Positions 41,387-52,818 of a stretch of DNA of 64,000 nt are shown here, piece after piece. The stretch is from Gentiana macrophylla (Eukaryota > Streptophyta > Magnoliopsida > Gentianales > Gentianaceae), in contig CM047806.1 in assembly GCA_026214975.1 (NCBI GenBank), forward strand, positions 7,105,822 to 7,169,821. The letters are read 5' to 3'. Both the position numbers and the translations under genes were made by a program. Positions within the stretch are counted from its first letter, which is position 1, and the number at the start of each line of letters is the position of its first letter. Under the pieces are notes generated by a model, which saw only the letters and a program-made list of their open reading frames with translations, was not told where the DNA came from and ran no database searches.

Positions 41387-43028
41387 ATGATGGAAGACCC
41401 CTTGACTCAGGCTTCCATCGAAGAGCAGGACCTCCTCGACCGCAGCGTCCGGAAACCCAAACGGCGGGCAATTGATGAAGACACCTTGCAGCAGATGCCG
41501 GCCGACTCTGCTTGGCGACAGCGAAGTGGGGTTGATGTTGTTCAGGGCTCCCTTGACTGGGATGACTGGTATCAAGGCGAAGACGAGCCGGAGGATGATT
41601 TGGTTGAGTTCGAAAAGCACTTCCGTCATTACTCACAGACTCACGCAGATGCTCCATTGCCGAATCAGAAGAAGGTTGAAGTGCCTCTTGAAAAACTGAA
41701 AAAATTGTGGAGGCCGTGGCGTCGAGCATTGATTGTTAAGGTGTTGGGTCGGAGGGTGAGCTTTCGAACCTTGGAATCCCGGCTGAGTGAGATGTGGTGC
41801 CATGGTAAAAGAATTGAAATTACAGATTTGGAGGAGGACTTCTACCTGGTGCGTTTCTGCTCCAAGGAAGACTACGTTCGAGTCCTTCAAAATGGGCCGT
41901 GGATAATCCAGAACCACTACATCACCGTTTCGAAGTGGCGTCCATCGTTTCATCCCTCTAAGGAAGAAATCCACACAACTACGGTTTGGGTTCGCTTCCC
42001 AGGCGTACCAGTGGAATATTTCGATGATGATGTGCTAATTGAATTGGGAAATTGCCTCGGGAAAGCATGTCGAGTAGATGACACCTCCCTTATTGCCACC
42101 AGGAAAAAATATGCTCGTCTGTGCGTTGAGGTTGATCTAAAACAACCCTTAGCGACGGGATTAATGCTGAATGATTTGAATTATAAAATTGAATATGATG
42201 GGGGTTGATATGGTGTGCTTTGATGCATGGATCAGACGGGCACAAGATCGAGCTTTGCCCTCAAAGAACGATATGACACGGAAGACCTCAGCGACCCTCC
42301 CACCGTGAATGCTCCTACCGCAGAGAAACCTTTTGGCCCATGGATGTTGGCCACCAATAATCGAAGAAGGAGAGCTAGCCAGCCTAAGAATCAAAAAGCT
42401 ACAACTCAGGTACGTGAGGAGGATGGTATTGATCCTCAAGGAGGAATGGGAAGAAATGATGTTAATAGGAACAACAATGTTAATACTAATGGGTCACGGT
42501 TTTCAGTTTTGGCCGAGGAGGGCACTAATGAACGGGATGATCCCGTTGAGGAACTACAACGACAACTACAAGATATTCCTACACGATCGGAAAACCCGGT
42601 GATCCGGCAAGTTTCGAGGGGGGTCATGTAGGTAGTTCGAGGGGAAGAGGCAGGGGTGGTTTCCCGGTAAATAATAGCCGAGTTCGGGTCCAATCTACTG
42701 CCGTTAACGTCGAGAGAGGTCAAGTTGCTATTCTCAACAGAGGGTCTGTTTTGCCACAGCAATCTACTACTCCCAGCTCCTTGAATCTTGCAAATGGAGG
42801 GGGGGAGGAAGTAAGGGTCCGATTGTGGCTGAAACAAATGATGTGGAAATGGTGGTCCAAGACACTTCAAACATGGAGCTGAATGAAAATGATGGTGCCT
42901 ATGTCAAGGCCAACCCACCAGATTTAATAACAACAGCAACGGTGGACTTTTATGGTAAGGAAAATAATATTCCAATGGAAGTTTCTGCCTCTGGGCAGCA
43001 GGTTGATGGCTCGCAACTGCGTACATGA
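41387..43028 (+). pseudogene. LINE-B ORF1 (DUF4283 gag-like protein), damaged
   Basis: The first 273 codons (41387-42208) are open. They contain a DUF4283 domain at about residues 105-190 (RALIVKVLGRRVSFRTLESR, VRFCSKEDYVRVLQNGPW) and WVRFPGVPVEYFDD behind it. The zinc knuckle that normally follows is scrambled by small indels at about 42205-42275 (MVCF in one frame, DGHKIELCP in another), giving stops. The Arg/Gln-rich tail continues to 42631, then in other frames (GSSRGRGRGG) to a final part at 42825-43028 ending QLRT. ORF1 proteins of plant LINEs bind the element RNA. The final TGA overlaps the ORF2 ATG. Confidence 0.82.
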
Positions 43029-46000
43029 TGAAGATTATCTCATGGAATTGTAGAGGGGCCGGGTCCTCTGATTTTTTTAGATATCTTACAGAACTGGTTA
43101 GAGAATATCAACCCGACATTCTTTTTTTGATGTAGACGCGTGTGTCAAGTGTCAAAGCAAACCGTATCTTGCGTCGATTTCATTTTACAGAGCTAGTGGC
43201 TGTGGAAGCGAGTGGATTTAGTGGAGGCCTATGGTGCTTTTGGAATGGTTCTATCATTAATTTGCGGTTGCTTTGCGCCACGAAACAGTGCATTACGATG
43301 GCAATGACCCGGAATGAACAGGTTCTTTGTGTTTTCACTTTTATTTATGCTTCCCCGACACCTTCCATCCGCGATGAGCTTTGGGATTTTTTGTCACACG
43401 CTAGGAATTTTATTACTACTCCGTGGTGTCTTGTTGGGGACTTAAACCAAGTTATACATGCCGAAGATAAACGGAGAGGTAGTGAGGTTGGAGGCAGATC
43501 TGCGGACAGAATGCGGAGTTTTATTGAAAGTGGCGGGCTGTCTGAAATGACTTTTCAAGGGCCTAGGTTTACCTGGTCGAGCTCAGTTCATAGCTCAAAT
43601 GCCATTGAACAGAGATTGGACCAGGCTCTTTGTAATGAATCTTGGTGCGGCTTATTTCCGGAGTCTATTGTGACACACTTGCCTCGGGTACACTCTGACC
43701 ACCACCCAATTATGGTCACAAGCGAGGGGGTCGGACAGCTTGTGCGTAGGGAGAAAGTGTTCCGCTTTCAAGCATGCTGGATGGAGCATGAGAGATTTAC
43801 GGAATTTATGCAACAGAGTTGGGAAGTTATTGATAACGATATGGCCCGTGCGATTAAACAGTTTCAGGAGAAAGCGACTATTTGGAACAAGCAGGTGTTT
43901 GGAAATATTTTTTATCGGAAAAAAAGGTGCAAAGCGAGGTTGGCTGGGGTTCAACAATCTTTATCTTACGCCCCATCCTCCTTCCTAACGGAATTGGCAA
44001 CGTCACTCCTTAAAGAATATGATGAAATACTTAAACAAGAAGAGATATATTGGTTCCAGAAAGCTAGACTGAATTGGATCGCGGATGGTGAGCGGAATAC
44101 CCGCTACTTCCACATGTCTACGGCTAGAAAGAGACAACGGAACAAAATCAATTACCTTCAAGACATGAATGGCTCATGGGTTGCAAACCAAAACGATCTC
44201 CGAAAGCTAGTGCGCCAATTTTATGTTGACCTTTACGCGGAGGAACCAGTCATCCCCCTGCCTGCGCACATCCGGCTCCCGAGCTTTTCTCTTGAGGATC
44301 GAAGAATCCTAAACCGCACCGTCACTGAGTTGGAGATTCAAGAGGCGGTGTTTAATATGGGAGCTTACAAAGCACCGGGTCCAGATGGCTTGTCACCGGT
44401 GTTTTTTCAAAGGAACTGGAACATCGTCGGGGAATCGGTGGTGACTTTTATTTTGAGAGCTTTCCACGAGAGGCAGTTTCCGACGGCTTTGAACCGGACT
44501 ATGGTAGTGCTGATTCCAAAAGTTTCACCACCGGAATCAATAAACCAGTTGAGGCCAATTGCGCTGGCAAATGTGCTTATCAAAATAATCACTAAAATTA
44601 TTGCGGGACGTTTGAGGATGCTCATCGGCAATCTTGTACCAAGCAGTCAAAGTGCTTTTATTCCCGGGCGACAAATGTCGGATAATGTGATTGTAGCTCA
44701 AGAGGCTTTACACTCGATGAATAAGAAGAAGGGGAAGAAGGGGTATATGATGGTAAAGATTGATCTAGAAAAGGCATATGATAGAGTGAATTGGGACTTC
44801 TTTCGCCAGCTGATGGGTTTGGTGGGGTTCTCGGAGCAGATGACGGAGTTAGTTATGTTCTCCATATCCTCGGTTTCCTTGTCCATCCTATGGAATGGAG
44901 AACCACTTGATGAATTTTACCCGAAACGAGGACTCAGACAGGGGGATCCGGTAGCACCGTATCTGTTCGTCTTGGTGATGCAAGTGTTGAGCACTTTGAT
45001 CGATGACTCGGTTAGGGGGAGAGCCTGGAAGCCGTTTCGAATCTCTAGAGGAGGACCGGAGGTGTCTCACCTCTTCTTTGCAGATGACTTATTGCTTTTT
45101 TCAGAAGCCTCGGTTGGCCAGGCCGAGATCATGGAAGGGGTTCTGCATACGTTTTGTGCCATTTCGGGACAAAAGGTGAGTGTGAATAAGTCAAAATTTT
45201 ATGTATCGCCTAACGTGGATAATTCTGTGGTGGATATGATATCTCAGAGATTGGGGATGGCTCGTACATATGATCTGGGGAAGTATTTGGGGATACCGCT
45301 GTGTAGTAAGGGGAAAAAGGCAAATTATGGTTTCGTCATTGATAAAGTTCGTGCTAAACTTCAAACATGGAAAGCGAAAGTGTTATCCAGGGCTGGACGT
45401 AATATTTTAATACAGTCAGCTTTAACGACCATCGCGTATTACTTTATGCAAACGGCCCGCCTACCAAATACTGTACTTGAGGAGATAGAAAGAGTGGCGC
45501 GTTCGTTTCTCTGGGCAGGAGACGATAAGAAGATGGGGATGCACTACGTAGCATGGCGTGACGTTTGCCTACCAAAAACCATGGGGGGACTCGGGGTGCG
45601 CCGGCTACGCAATATGAATATCGCTCTCCTGGCCAAGGTTGCGTGGCAGATACTGATAGGTAAAGACATTTTATGGGTAAGAGTGCTAAAAGCCAAGTAT
45701 GGTAGCCCTCTTGATAAGCCTAAAACAAATTGCTCCCTACTCTGGAGAAATATTTGCACGGCAGCGGATTGCTTGAGAGACATTTTCAATATTACTGTGG
45801 AAGGAAGGGTCGAGTGGCTTGCCACATCGTCCAAAAAGTTCACTGTCTCGAGTGCATACTACGCACAGCTGGCTGAGGTGAGTTCAAATGAAGAGGAGAG
45901 GAAATGGAAGACTGTGTGGGCCATTAAAGGGCCGCAAAGAGGTAATATGCTGCTCTGGCTCTTCCGTAGGAAGGCACTGCCTACGGCAGACATGCTTACG

Positions 46001-46369
46001 CATAGGCACGTTTTATATGATGAAACTTGTATGAGCTGCCAGAGCCACACGGAAACTTTGCTACATGCTTTTCGAGATTGTGAATGGATTTATGATGTTT
46101 GGAGGAAAGTGGTGCCATCAGCCTATCACCGTCGGTTCTTTGGTACCATGGATAATCGGGAGTGGGTGGATAATTGTTTGAGTCGGGATATGTACGGGAA
46201 GGACGATATTACTCAATGGAGGTTTTTGTTCCGGGAAATCATGATGGGTGCCTAGTATTGGCGGAATCAGAAAGTACATCATACGGGCGCCCAACGCCCT
46301 CCAGGTGAGGTCTTTATCTCGCAGGCGGTCCGCAGGGCGAGGGAGTTGAAAATAGCTTGGACTAGTTAA
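43025..46369 (+). pseudogene. LINE-B ORF2 (endonuclease-reverse transcriptase), two stops
   Basis: A single frame of 1,114 codons broken only by two TAG codons, at 43133-43135 (LFLM*TRV, where Glu is usual) and 46253-46255 (GA*YWRNQ, where Trp would fit). The endonuclease begins MMKIISWNCRGAG, with VGDLNQV and a distal SDHHPIM. Reverse transcriptase: KAPGPDGLSPVFFQ, INQLRPIALANVLIKIITK, QSAFIPGRQMSDN, KIDLEKAYDRVNW, GLRQGDPVAPYLF, FADD at 45077-45088. A zf-RVT segment follows (LLWLFRRKALPTADML, C-x2-C, H-x5-C). Such proteins nick DNA and copy element RNA into it. As read it is inactive, but only two substitutions are seen. Confidence 0.92.
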
Positions 46370-46481
46370 GAAGTTCTTTTTTAGTTATGTATTACCACGA
46401 ATTCGTGTTAGGATTTTAACATTTGGGGTGTGTGTTGTACATTTTTTGCTTACAAAATTTTAATAAAGATCCGGTTTACAC

Positions 46482-46499
46482 CAAAAGGAAAGGAAACAC
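46482..46499 (+). repeat. Target-site duplication of LINE-B, right
   Basis: Identical to 41237-41254. Confidence 0.93.
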
Positions 46500-47740
46500 A
46501 TGCTGGAATATATGGATTAACTCAAATTTTAGTATGGTGTCGGACCAAATATGATTTGATTATCCAAGACTAATAGAAAATTATAGAAACAGATAAGCTC
46601 CTATGTTGTAAAGTATGTATGCCTACTTTTTAAAAATTTACCATTCTTTTAAGAATTTTTATTCGTGGAACAAGTGTGACATAGTGATCCACATCCACCG
46701 TAATACTGCTCATGGATTAGATATATGCAATGCAAATGTTAGTTGTCAACAAACACAAATATCAATAGACACATGTTATCACATGGATAATTATGATTTT
46801 TTTTTTGAAGAAGGATAATTATGATTATATGCATTAATTCTCAACTATTAAGTTCAAGATTGAATTTGATGGTGTGTCATAATATTACTTTCAGAATTAT
46901 GAAAACAATTTCTAACATGATCTATGATGAGAGTCAGACCAGTCCTCTCTGCGTGTCGTTCATAGAGTGGCTAAATAATAAATGAAGACAGAGAAATAAT
47001 AGCATTAAAGGCCAGATGCCTTTTGTCGAACTTGAATGCAGATCAAAGCCCAGGTAGGAGGTCTGACATGTCCTTCCGAACAGGCCACCGCAGGTCGGCT
47101 CGGTCATAATGGAGGTCGGTAATCACAGATTAGGCTGAGACAGTCTATGGGCTCGACGCAGGTCGGCCAGAGCCTTTCATATATGTTATTTAAACACGTG
47201 CCTAAATTTATAAAATAAATAAGAAAAGAATCCACGGTCATTAAGACTCTGATCTTATTATTCAAAATAGCGAGATTATAAACTAAATTATAGGGGATTT
47301 GACAAAAGAAAATCCTTGAAGGATACGAAAGAGAGTCCATGTTGGACACGTCACAGGTTTGCCATGGACGAGACGTCCTCAATATAAACAATCTCAAGAA
47401 CTACGAAAAGATTTGATTCTTGATTCATACGCATGATACGTAGGCAACTTGGGATTCAATATCTCAGGCTCAATCTAAAAATACTCAAACCACCCCCCGT
47501 TTCATACTTTTTATAGGGTTTTAGTCTTGTTCAATTGTCACTACGGTAATTTTGGCCCGGATTGTTTATCAGACGATATCCAGCATCGTCAATCTGCATT
47601 ATACTATTCACCCTAATAAACAAAGAGTAATGATAATAACACAACTGTTGTGACACAACGAGTGCCACAACGTGTATCTACACCGTTGATTAATAATGTA
47701 TACTCATTGATCATTATTATATCTACCATTATCAACAGTG
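46500..47740. other. Intergenic stretch, possible LTR fragment
   Basis: No gene. From about 47030 to 47600 the composition changes to GC-richer text with CAGGTCGGC words and a CACGTC..CAATATAAACAATC segment reminiscent of a Gypsy LTR, but no matching second LTR or coding part exists in the window. Confidence 0.35.
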
Positions 47741-47754
47741 TAAATGCATATTAT

Positions 47755-47870
47755 GACACTCGTTGTCTATGTTGCACCGACACCGACACGGACACGGCGC
47801 ACGACACGACACGGACACGGCGACACGGCAACTTTCAAAAATATAGGACATTTACACGTGGGGACACGTA

Positions 47871-47941
<71 letters not shown>

Positions 47942-48222
47942 TATAAAAATACAAAAAAATATAAAAAAAAAATATAAATAGCCGTGGGAACGTGTCCCCC
48001 CGGGACGTGTCCTCCGTGTCGCTCCGTGTCCTTGACGTGTCCTGGCGTGTCGGGGCGTGTCCCTGGCGTGTCGGGACGCGTGTCGCTGGCGTGTCGGTTT
48101 TAAAATTTAATTTAACATTATTTTAAATCATCCGACACGTGTCCGACACCGTGTCGGCGCGTGTCGGACGCGTGTCGTGTCGGAAGCGTGTCGGATCATT
48201 CGCCGACGTTACCGTATATCGG
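47755..48222. mobile_element. GACACG-repeat element
   Basis: The left arm has dense GACACGG words; the right arm has the inverse CGTGTC words (GGACGTGTCC, GGCGTGTCGG) in many near-tandem copies. A (TA)n tract (47871-47937) lies between. Mirror-image subterminal word clusters are typical of hAT or CACTA derivatives. Ends near TATGTTGCACCGACACC and GACGTTACCGTATA are only loosely inverse. Confidence 0.55.
47871..47937. repeat. (TA)n microsatellite
   Basis: About 33 TA units inside the GACACG element. Confidence 0.93.
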
Positions 48223-48590
48223 AGTGGTTTACAAGAACATATTCGTTGTGCAGAACAAAGATCGTGTCATTATCATTACCCATAAATTAATAAATATAAT
48301 GTGAATATGAGTCTCATAACTGGTTATGACGGAGTGATTATAATAATAGCATTACGCGTGCATGAACGGTCGTTCAAATTGACGGATTCAAATTTGCCAA
48401 GAACATATATGCATTGAGGTTGGACTATTCAAAGCGACATTTAGGAATATTACATATTATATAAATCTATTTTTATATTATACTATACAAATGCAAGATC
48501 TCTGTCCTCAAATTTAGAAATATTTGATATTATATACTATATATAAATGCGAAAACTGTCCTCATGATGTTGTCACTACATCAACACCGA
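48223..48590. other. Intergenic stretch
   Basis: AT-rich, no gene; nothing further seen. Confidence 0.5.
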
Positions 48591-49152
48591 AGTAGGGTAC
48601 ACGGATACGGATCATCCGAAAGTCGAATCGAACCGGGGTTGTTCGGTTCATTGTTCGGTTCAGTTCGGTTAATAAGTGCTACGGTTTGGTTTTCGGTTTT
48701 TAAAAAGAAAAGACCGAAATTTTTGGTTCGGTTACGGTTAGTGCTGTAAATTTTCCGAACCGAACCAAAAAACGAGTCGAAACCGAACCGAGAATCAAAC
48801 TGTTTATATCCGAACCGAAACCAAATACAAAAAAACAAATCGTTTATAATCATATATTGAATCAAACTGTTGTAATTGTATAGAATGAAATTTGGTTATT
48901 TCGGTTTGGTTTATCAGTTAATCAACCGGTTATTTCCGTTTGTTTAGGTTCGGTTCCGTTATCTCTAATTATTTACTTTTGATTTTATTTCGGTTTTTCG
49001 GTTAACCGACCGAAACGGTTATTTAGGTTCGGTTCGTTTTTTATTTTATTTTTACAAACGCTTCGGCGTCGATTCGGATTTTCAATTAATCCAAAATTTC
49101 GATTCGGTTTCGATTACGATCGATCCGAACCAAACCATATACATCCTTATAC
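48591..49152. mobile_element. CGGTTCGG-word element upstream of ZIP-2
   Basis: About 560 bp filled with GGTTCGGTT and the inverse CCGAACCGAA. Ends GGGTACACGGATACGG and GAACCAAACCATATACATCC are loosely inverse. It resembles plant hAT-type MITEs with such words. It ends about 220 bp before the ZIP-2 ATG, so it may influence that promoter. Confidence 0.5.
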
Positions 49153-49370
49153 CGAAGTACACGAGTCGCTTATCTTCACACTTCACTTCTGCATGGCTTT
49201 TTCTAATGTCGACATACGTCACGTTTTTACACTCCAATTATCAAAAATAAAAAATAGAAACCCACACTTAATTACTCACACTACTTATGCAGTTAATAAT
49301 TACTATATCACATTAAACTATTCTCTGACTTTCTTAAATTCATCCTGTAAGTCTCGCCGGCCGGCATTTA

Positions 49371-49976
49371 ATGATCATGAAGAGGAATTGTGTAGTTCTG
49401 GTGATTGTGCTTTTGCTTCCGATTATGGTTATGTCGGAATGTACGTGTGATAAAAGTTCTGATGAAGGAATGGACAAAGCTCAGGCGTTGAAGTATAAGT
49501 TAATAGCAATGGCGGCGATTCTGGTGGCTGGTGCGGTCGGAGTTTCGCTTCCCTCGCTCGGGAATTTGATTCCGGCGTTTTCACCGGAGAATGATATATT
49601 TCATGTGATTAAAGTTTTTGCAGCGGGAGTGATATTGTCGACGGGGATGGTACATATATTGCCGGAAGCATTTGAGAGTCTGGGGAGTGTTTGCTTGCCA
49701 GAGAATCCATGGAGGAAGTTTCCGTTTGCCGGATTTGTGGCGATGGTGTCGGCCATGGGGACGTTGATGGTTGATTGTTTTGCCACGAGTTTTTTGAATA
49801 AGTCGGATTTGAAGGCGAAAAGTAAAGTAGGTGGAAATGGTGATGTGGAGATGGTGCATGGCGGTGGTGGTGCTGCTGGCGGCGCCGCCTCTCATGGACA
49901 TGCTCACGGCACTGTGCTATCGGCGGCAGAGGATTCTGAAAAAGCTGCCTTACTTCGTAATCGTGTTATTTCACAG
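49371..49976 (+). CDS. ZIP-2 exon 1
   Basis: 202 codons, ending CGTGTTATTTCACAG followed by donor GTTAGT. The stops beyond 49977 are intronic. Confidence 0.92.
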
Positions 49977-52818
49977 GTTAGTTTTTATTTGACACGGATA
50001 CAACGGTTGTGCCACAAAGAATACAGTTATATGCATCATTCATATTAATGTGTCTAAATTTTCAGATATAAATCTAACACGATCAACTGTGCAGAACACT
50101 GTTGTATTTTTCGTCGTGCCATAACCATTGTACCCGTCGTATCAATACTCTTTTATTTTTAATTTTTCTTTTTAAAAAAATCAAAATAAAAGGCGGTAAT
50201 GGTACTGATATACACGTGCAATACAACAAAATATGAATTTAATTAAACATCATGATATAAATCATTAATAGAGGTGTAATGAAAATTGATTCCATTGATT
50301 TGGGATACAATGTCAATATATATATATTTTAGGGAACAATGTCGATATATAAATAGTTATTACATAATTCAATAAATGCTAAATATTATGGACTACGTAA
50401 GATTCTCAAAATATCGTGGATACGAGTAGTTAAATTTGAGGGGGTTTTTTAAATACTTGTGTGATTCATTTAATGTTCGAATCGAGCATTTCACTTTTCT
50501 CTTGCAATGTGGCATGTCCCATATTAGACTTTTTTAAATAATTTCATAGATGTTGAATTAGAACATATACTAGAGTTAACTTGTGAATAGTCGAATACAA
50601 GTTTTGTATCATTCGTGTGTTGTTCGTTTAACGTTCGAATCGAACACATCAAATTATAATTATACAGACATTTTACACGTTTATTATGCATGTAACGATG
50701 ATGACTACAGCACTTCCATATGCTCTGAAAATTAATTGTTAGGTGGTGACTAATGGTAGTTTTTACTTATTACAAATAAAAAATGTAATAATATATTTAT
50801 TTATAGGTGTTAGAGCTTGGAATAATAGTGCATTCTGTTATAATTGGTGTATCGTTGGGGACATCCGAAAATCCAAGAACAATAAAGCCACTAATAGCCG
50901 CGTTGAGTTTTCACCAGCTTTTTGAAGGCATTGGTTTGGGCGGCTGCATTTCTCAGGTCGGTCAGCATTACATTACATTACTACCTCTATTTTTGTTTAG
51001 ATTCGATTTTATCTAAATCGACAATAAACTTTCAACGACATCCGTAAAATCGAATAGTAAAGTCTCACATCGGTAAAGTAATAGAATGCTCACCCCATAT
51101 AAGTGTGAGACATAAATGTCTTGTCATGCTCGGGTTAGCCATTTTAGACCAAGCGATTACGGCGGTCTAAACAGTTGACCGGACATTTATGACTCATTTA
51201 GCGCTACCAGACTCCGATTTTTCAAAGATTAAATATCAGTATTATATCCAAAAGTATGGTTTGATATAAGGAAATATAGTAGCACATTTACTAACACCAA
51301 TTGGTTTTAGTACAACGGTATTACTATATTTCCTTATATCACGTCCCCTCTAGTTACCTCTGGTAGGGACGATCCGAGAACAGTCGTCGTCGTCTTGGCC
51401 GTCCTGGCAAGGACGTCAGTCCCTTATAAGGGGGGAGAATATAAAGTCCCACATCGGTAAAGTAATACGAGAACAGTCGTCGTCGTCTTGACCGTCCTGG
51501 CGAGGACGTCAGTCCCTTATAAGGGGGGAGAATGTAAAGTCCCACATCGGTAAAGTAATAGAATGTTCACCCCCATATAAGTGTGAGGCATAAAGGTCTT
51601 GTCAACACGGGTTAGCCCTTTTAGTCACGTCCCCTCTAGTTACCTCTGGTAGGGACGATCCGAGAACAGTCGTCTTGGCCGTCCTGGCGAGGACGTCAGG
51701 GACGATCCGAGAACAGTCGTCTTGGCCGTCCTGGCGAGGACGTCAGTCCCTTATAAGGGAGGAGAATGTAAAGTCCCACATCGGTAAAGTAATAGAATGT
51801 TCACCCCCATATAAGTGTGAGGCATAAAGGTCTTGTCAACACGGGTTAGCCCTTTTAGACCAAGCGAGGACGGCGGTCTAAGCAGTTGACCGGACATTTA
51901 TGACTCATTTAGCGCTACCAGGCTCGGGGTCTTTGGGCGTTACACGAATGTTGAGTTACATCCGATTTTTCAAAGATTAAGTATTATATCCAAAAGTATG
52001 GTTTGATATAAGGAAATATAGTAGCACATTTACTAATTAACACCAATTGGTTTTAGTACAATAGTACTACTGTATTTCCTTATGTCACGCCCCCTCAAGT
52101 GTGGTCTATAAGAAGGGAAAGAGGCCCAACACTTGATTTGTTTCTTTTTGTTTGGGAAGTGTGGGCATGTAAGAAGAGAGTGAGGCCCAACATATTTTAT
52201 AGATCAAACTGGACTGCGTAGAGCTTATAATTTTATAAAAAAAATCCGGGTGGCCTAGCACCCCCTTAGTCCATAAGGTGGCTCGGCCCTTGAGTGTCAC
52301 GACAGTTTTGACACAACGAAAATCTCTACACACACAATGTGACCCATCATGATGTGGTACTCATTTAAGAAAAGATCTTATTGACACGTTATGTCATAAC
52401 ATATGATATGTCAGAATGATTATATATGACAGTCTTTTCTTACCGTCTTTAGTGTGAAATAAACCAATTATGACATGGTTTTTTTTTTTGGGGGGGTTTC
52501 CTAATTTTGCAGGCACAATTCAAGAGTGGATCAGCCATGTTAATGTCAATATTCTTTTCATTGACAACACCAATGGGAATAGTAATTGGATTTGGAGTCT
52601 CAAGCATATACAATGAAAATAGCCCCAAAGCATTAATCGTTACAGGAATATTCAACTCTGCATCAGCTGGAATATTAATATACATGGCATTAGTAGATCT
52701 ACTTGCAGAAGAGTTTATGAGCCCTAAACTTCAAAACAATACTAAACTCCAACTTTGTGCCCACATCTTTCTTCTCTTAGGTGCAGGTTGTATGTCCCTC
52801 TTGGCTAAATGGACCTGA
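49371..52818 (+). CDS. ZIP family zinc/iron transporter (ZIP-2), intact
   Basis: Three exons: 49371-49976, 50807-50956 and 52513-52818, giving 353 residues, normal for plant ZIPs. It would import Zn or Fe, probably at the plasma membrane. Signal peptide at residues 1-22; CTCDKSS follows. TM1 about 42-63, TM2 76-96 ([20 protein letters not shown]), TM3 117-140 ([16 protein letters not shown]). The TM3-TM4 loop has HGHAH at 175-179, a metal-binding motif. TM4 about 205-222 ([13 protein letters not shown], His211), TM5 230-250 (HQLFEG, His238 and Glu242), TM6 260-282 ([11 protein letters not shown]), TM7 291-315 ([20 protein letters not shown]), TM8 333-351, end LLAKWT. The ATG at 49371 or the one at 49377 would serve. 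Introns are phase 0 with GT/AG. Which ZIP subfamily and metal cannot be read from sequence alone. ZIP-1 at 0.5-10.7 kb is its broken paralogue. Confidence 0.93.
49977..50806 (+). other. ZIP-2 intron 1
   Basis: 830 bp, AT-rich, donor GTTAGT, acceptor TTTATAG. No repeat element recognised. Confidence 0.85.
50807..50956 (+). CDS. ZIP-2 exon 2
   Basis: 50 codons with TM4 and most of TM5; acceptor TTATTTATAG, donor GTCGGT after ATTTCTCAG. Confidence 0.92.
50957..52512 (+). other. ZIP-2 intron 2
   Basis: 1,556 bp, most of it the repeat array at 51055-52090. The last 420 bp hold a segment with GAGGCCCAACA words and the pyrimidine and G runs before acceptor TTTTGCAG. Confidence 0.85.
51055..52090. 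mobile_element. TRIM-like repeat array in ZIP-2 intron 2
   Basis: AAAGTCCCACATCGGTAAAG (or TCTCAC) occurs four times (51061, 51446, 51536, 51770), each with GTAATAGAATG or a truncation of it. A unit GGGACGATCCGAGAACAGTC to GAGGACGTCAG is tandemly repeated four times. A flank unit (GATTTTTCAAAGATTAA to ATATTTCCTTAT) appears at both ends (51219 and 51967). TGTAAAGTCCCACATCGG to GGGCGTTACA resembles a short LTR, so I infer recombined copies of a TRIM retrotransposon. Confidence 0.6.
52513..52818 (+). CDS. ZIP-2 exon 3
   Basis: TM6 to TM8 and stop TGA at 52816-52818; 101 residues. Confidence 0.92.
   Translation, partial: AQFKSGSAMLMSIFFSLTTPMGIVIGFGVSSIYNENSPKALIVTGIFNSASAGILIYMALVDLLAEEFMSPKLQNNTKLQLCAHIFLLLGAGCMSLLAKWT

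Larger units (their letters stand above)
41255..46481 (+). mobile_element. LINE-B, near-full-length L1-type element
   Basis: A 5.2-kb non-LTR retrotransposon between perfect 18-bp target duplications. It keeps a 5' leader, ORF1 (gag-like) and ORF2 (endonuclease and reverse transcriptase). There is no poly-A run; the 3' end is AATAAAGATCCGGTTTACAC. It lacks the RNase H domain seen in LINE-A. Few inactivating changes and a perfect duplication suggest recent insertion. Confidence 0.93.

Noticed and set aside
41207..41974. Minus-strand frames opposite LINE-B ORF1
   Set aside because: Shadows of the coding strand; the plus frame holds DUF4283 and the element structure fixes the direction.
47755..48222. 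GACACG clusters as a CRISPR-like array
   Set aside because: Units are contiguous, variable and in mirror orientation, without unique spacers, and the DNA is from a plant.
51340..51780. Regular repeat units in intron 2 as a satellite or CRISPR
   Set aside because: Unit boundaries and flanks match a recombined TRIM/LTR structure.
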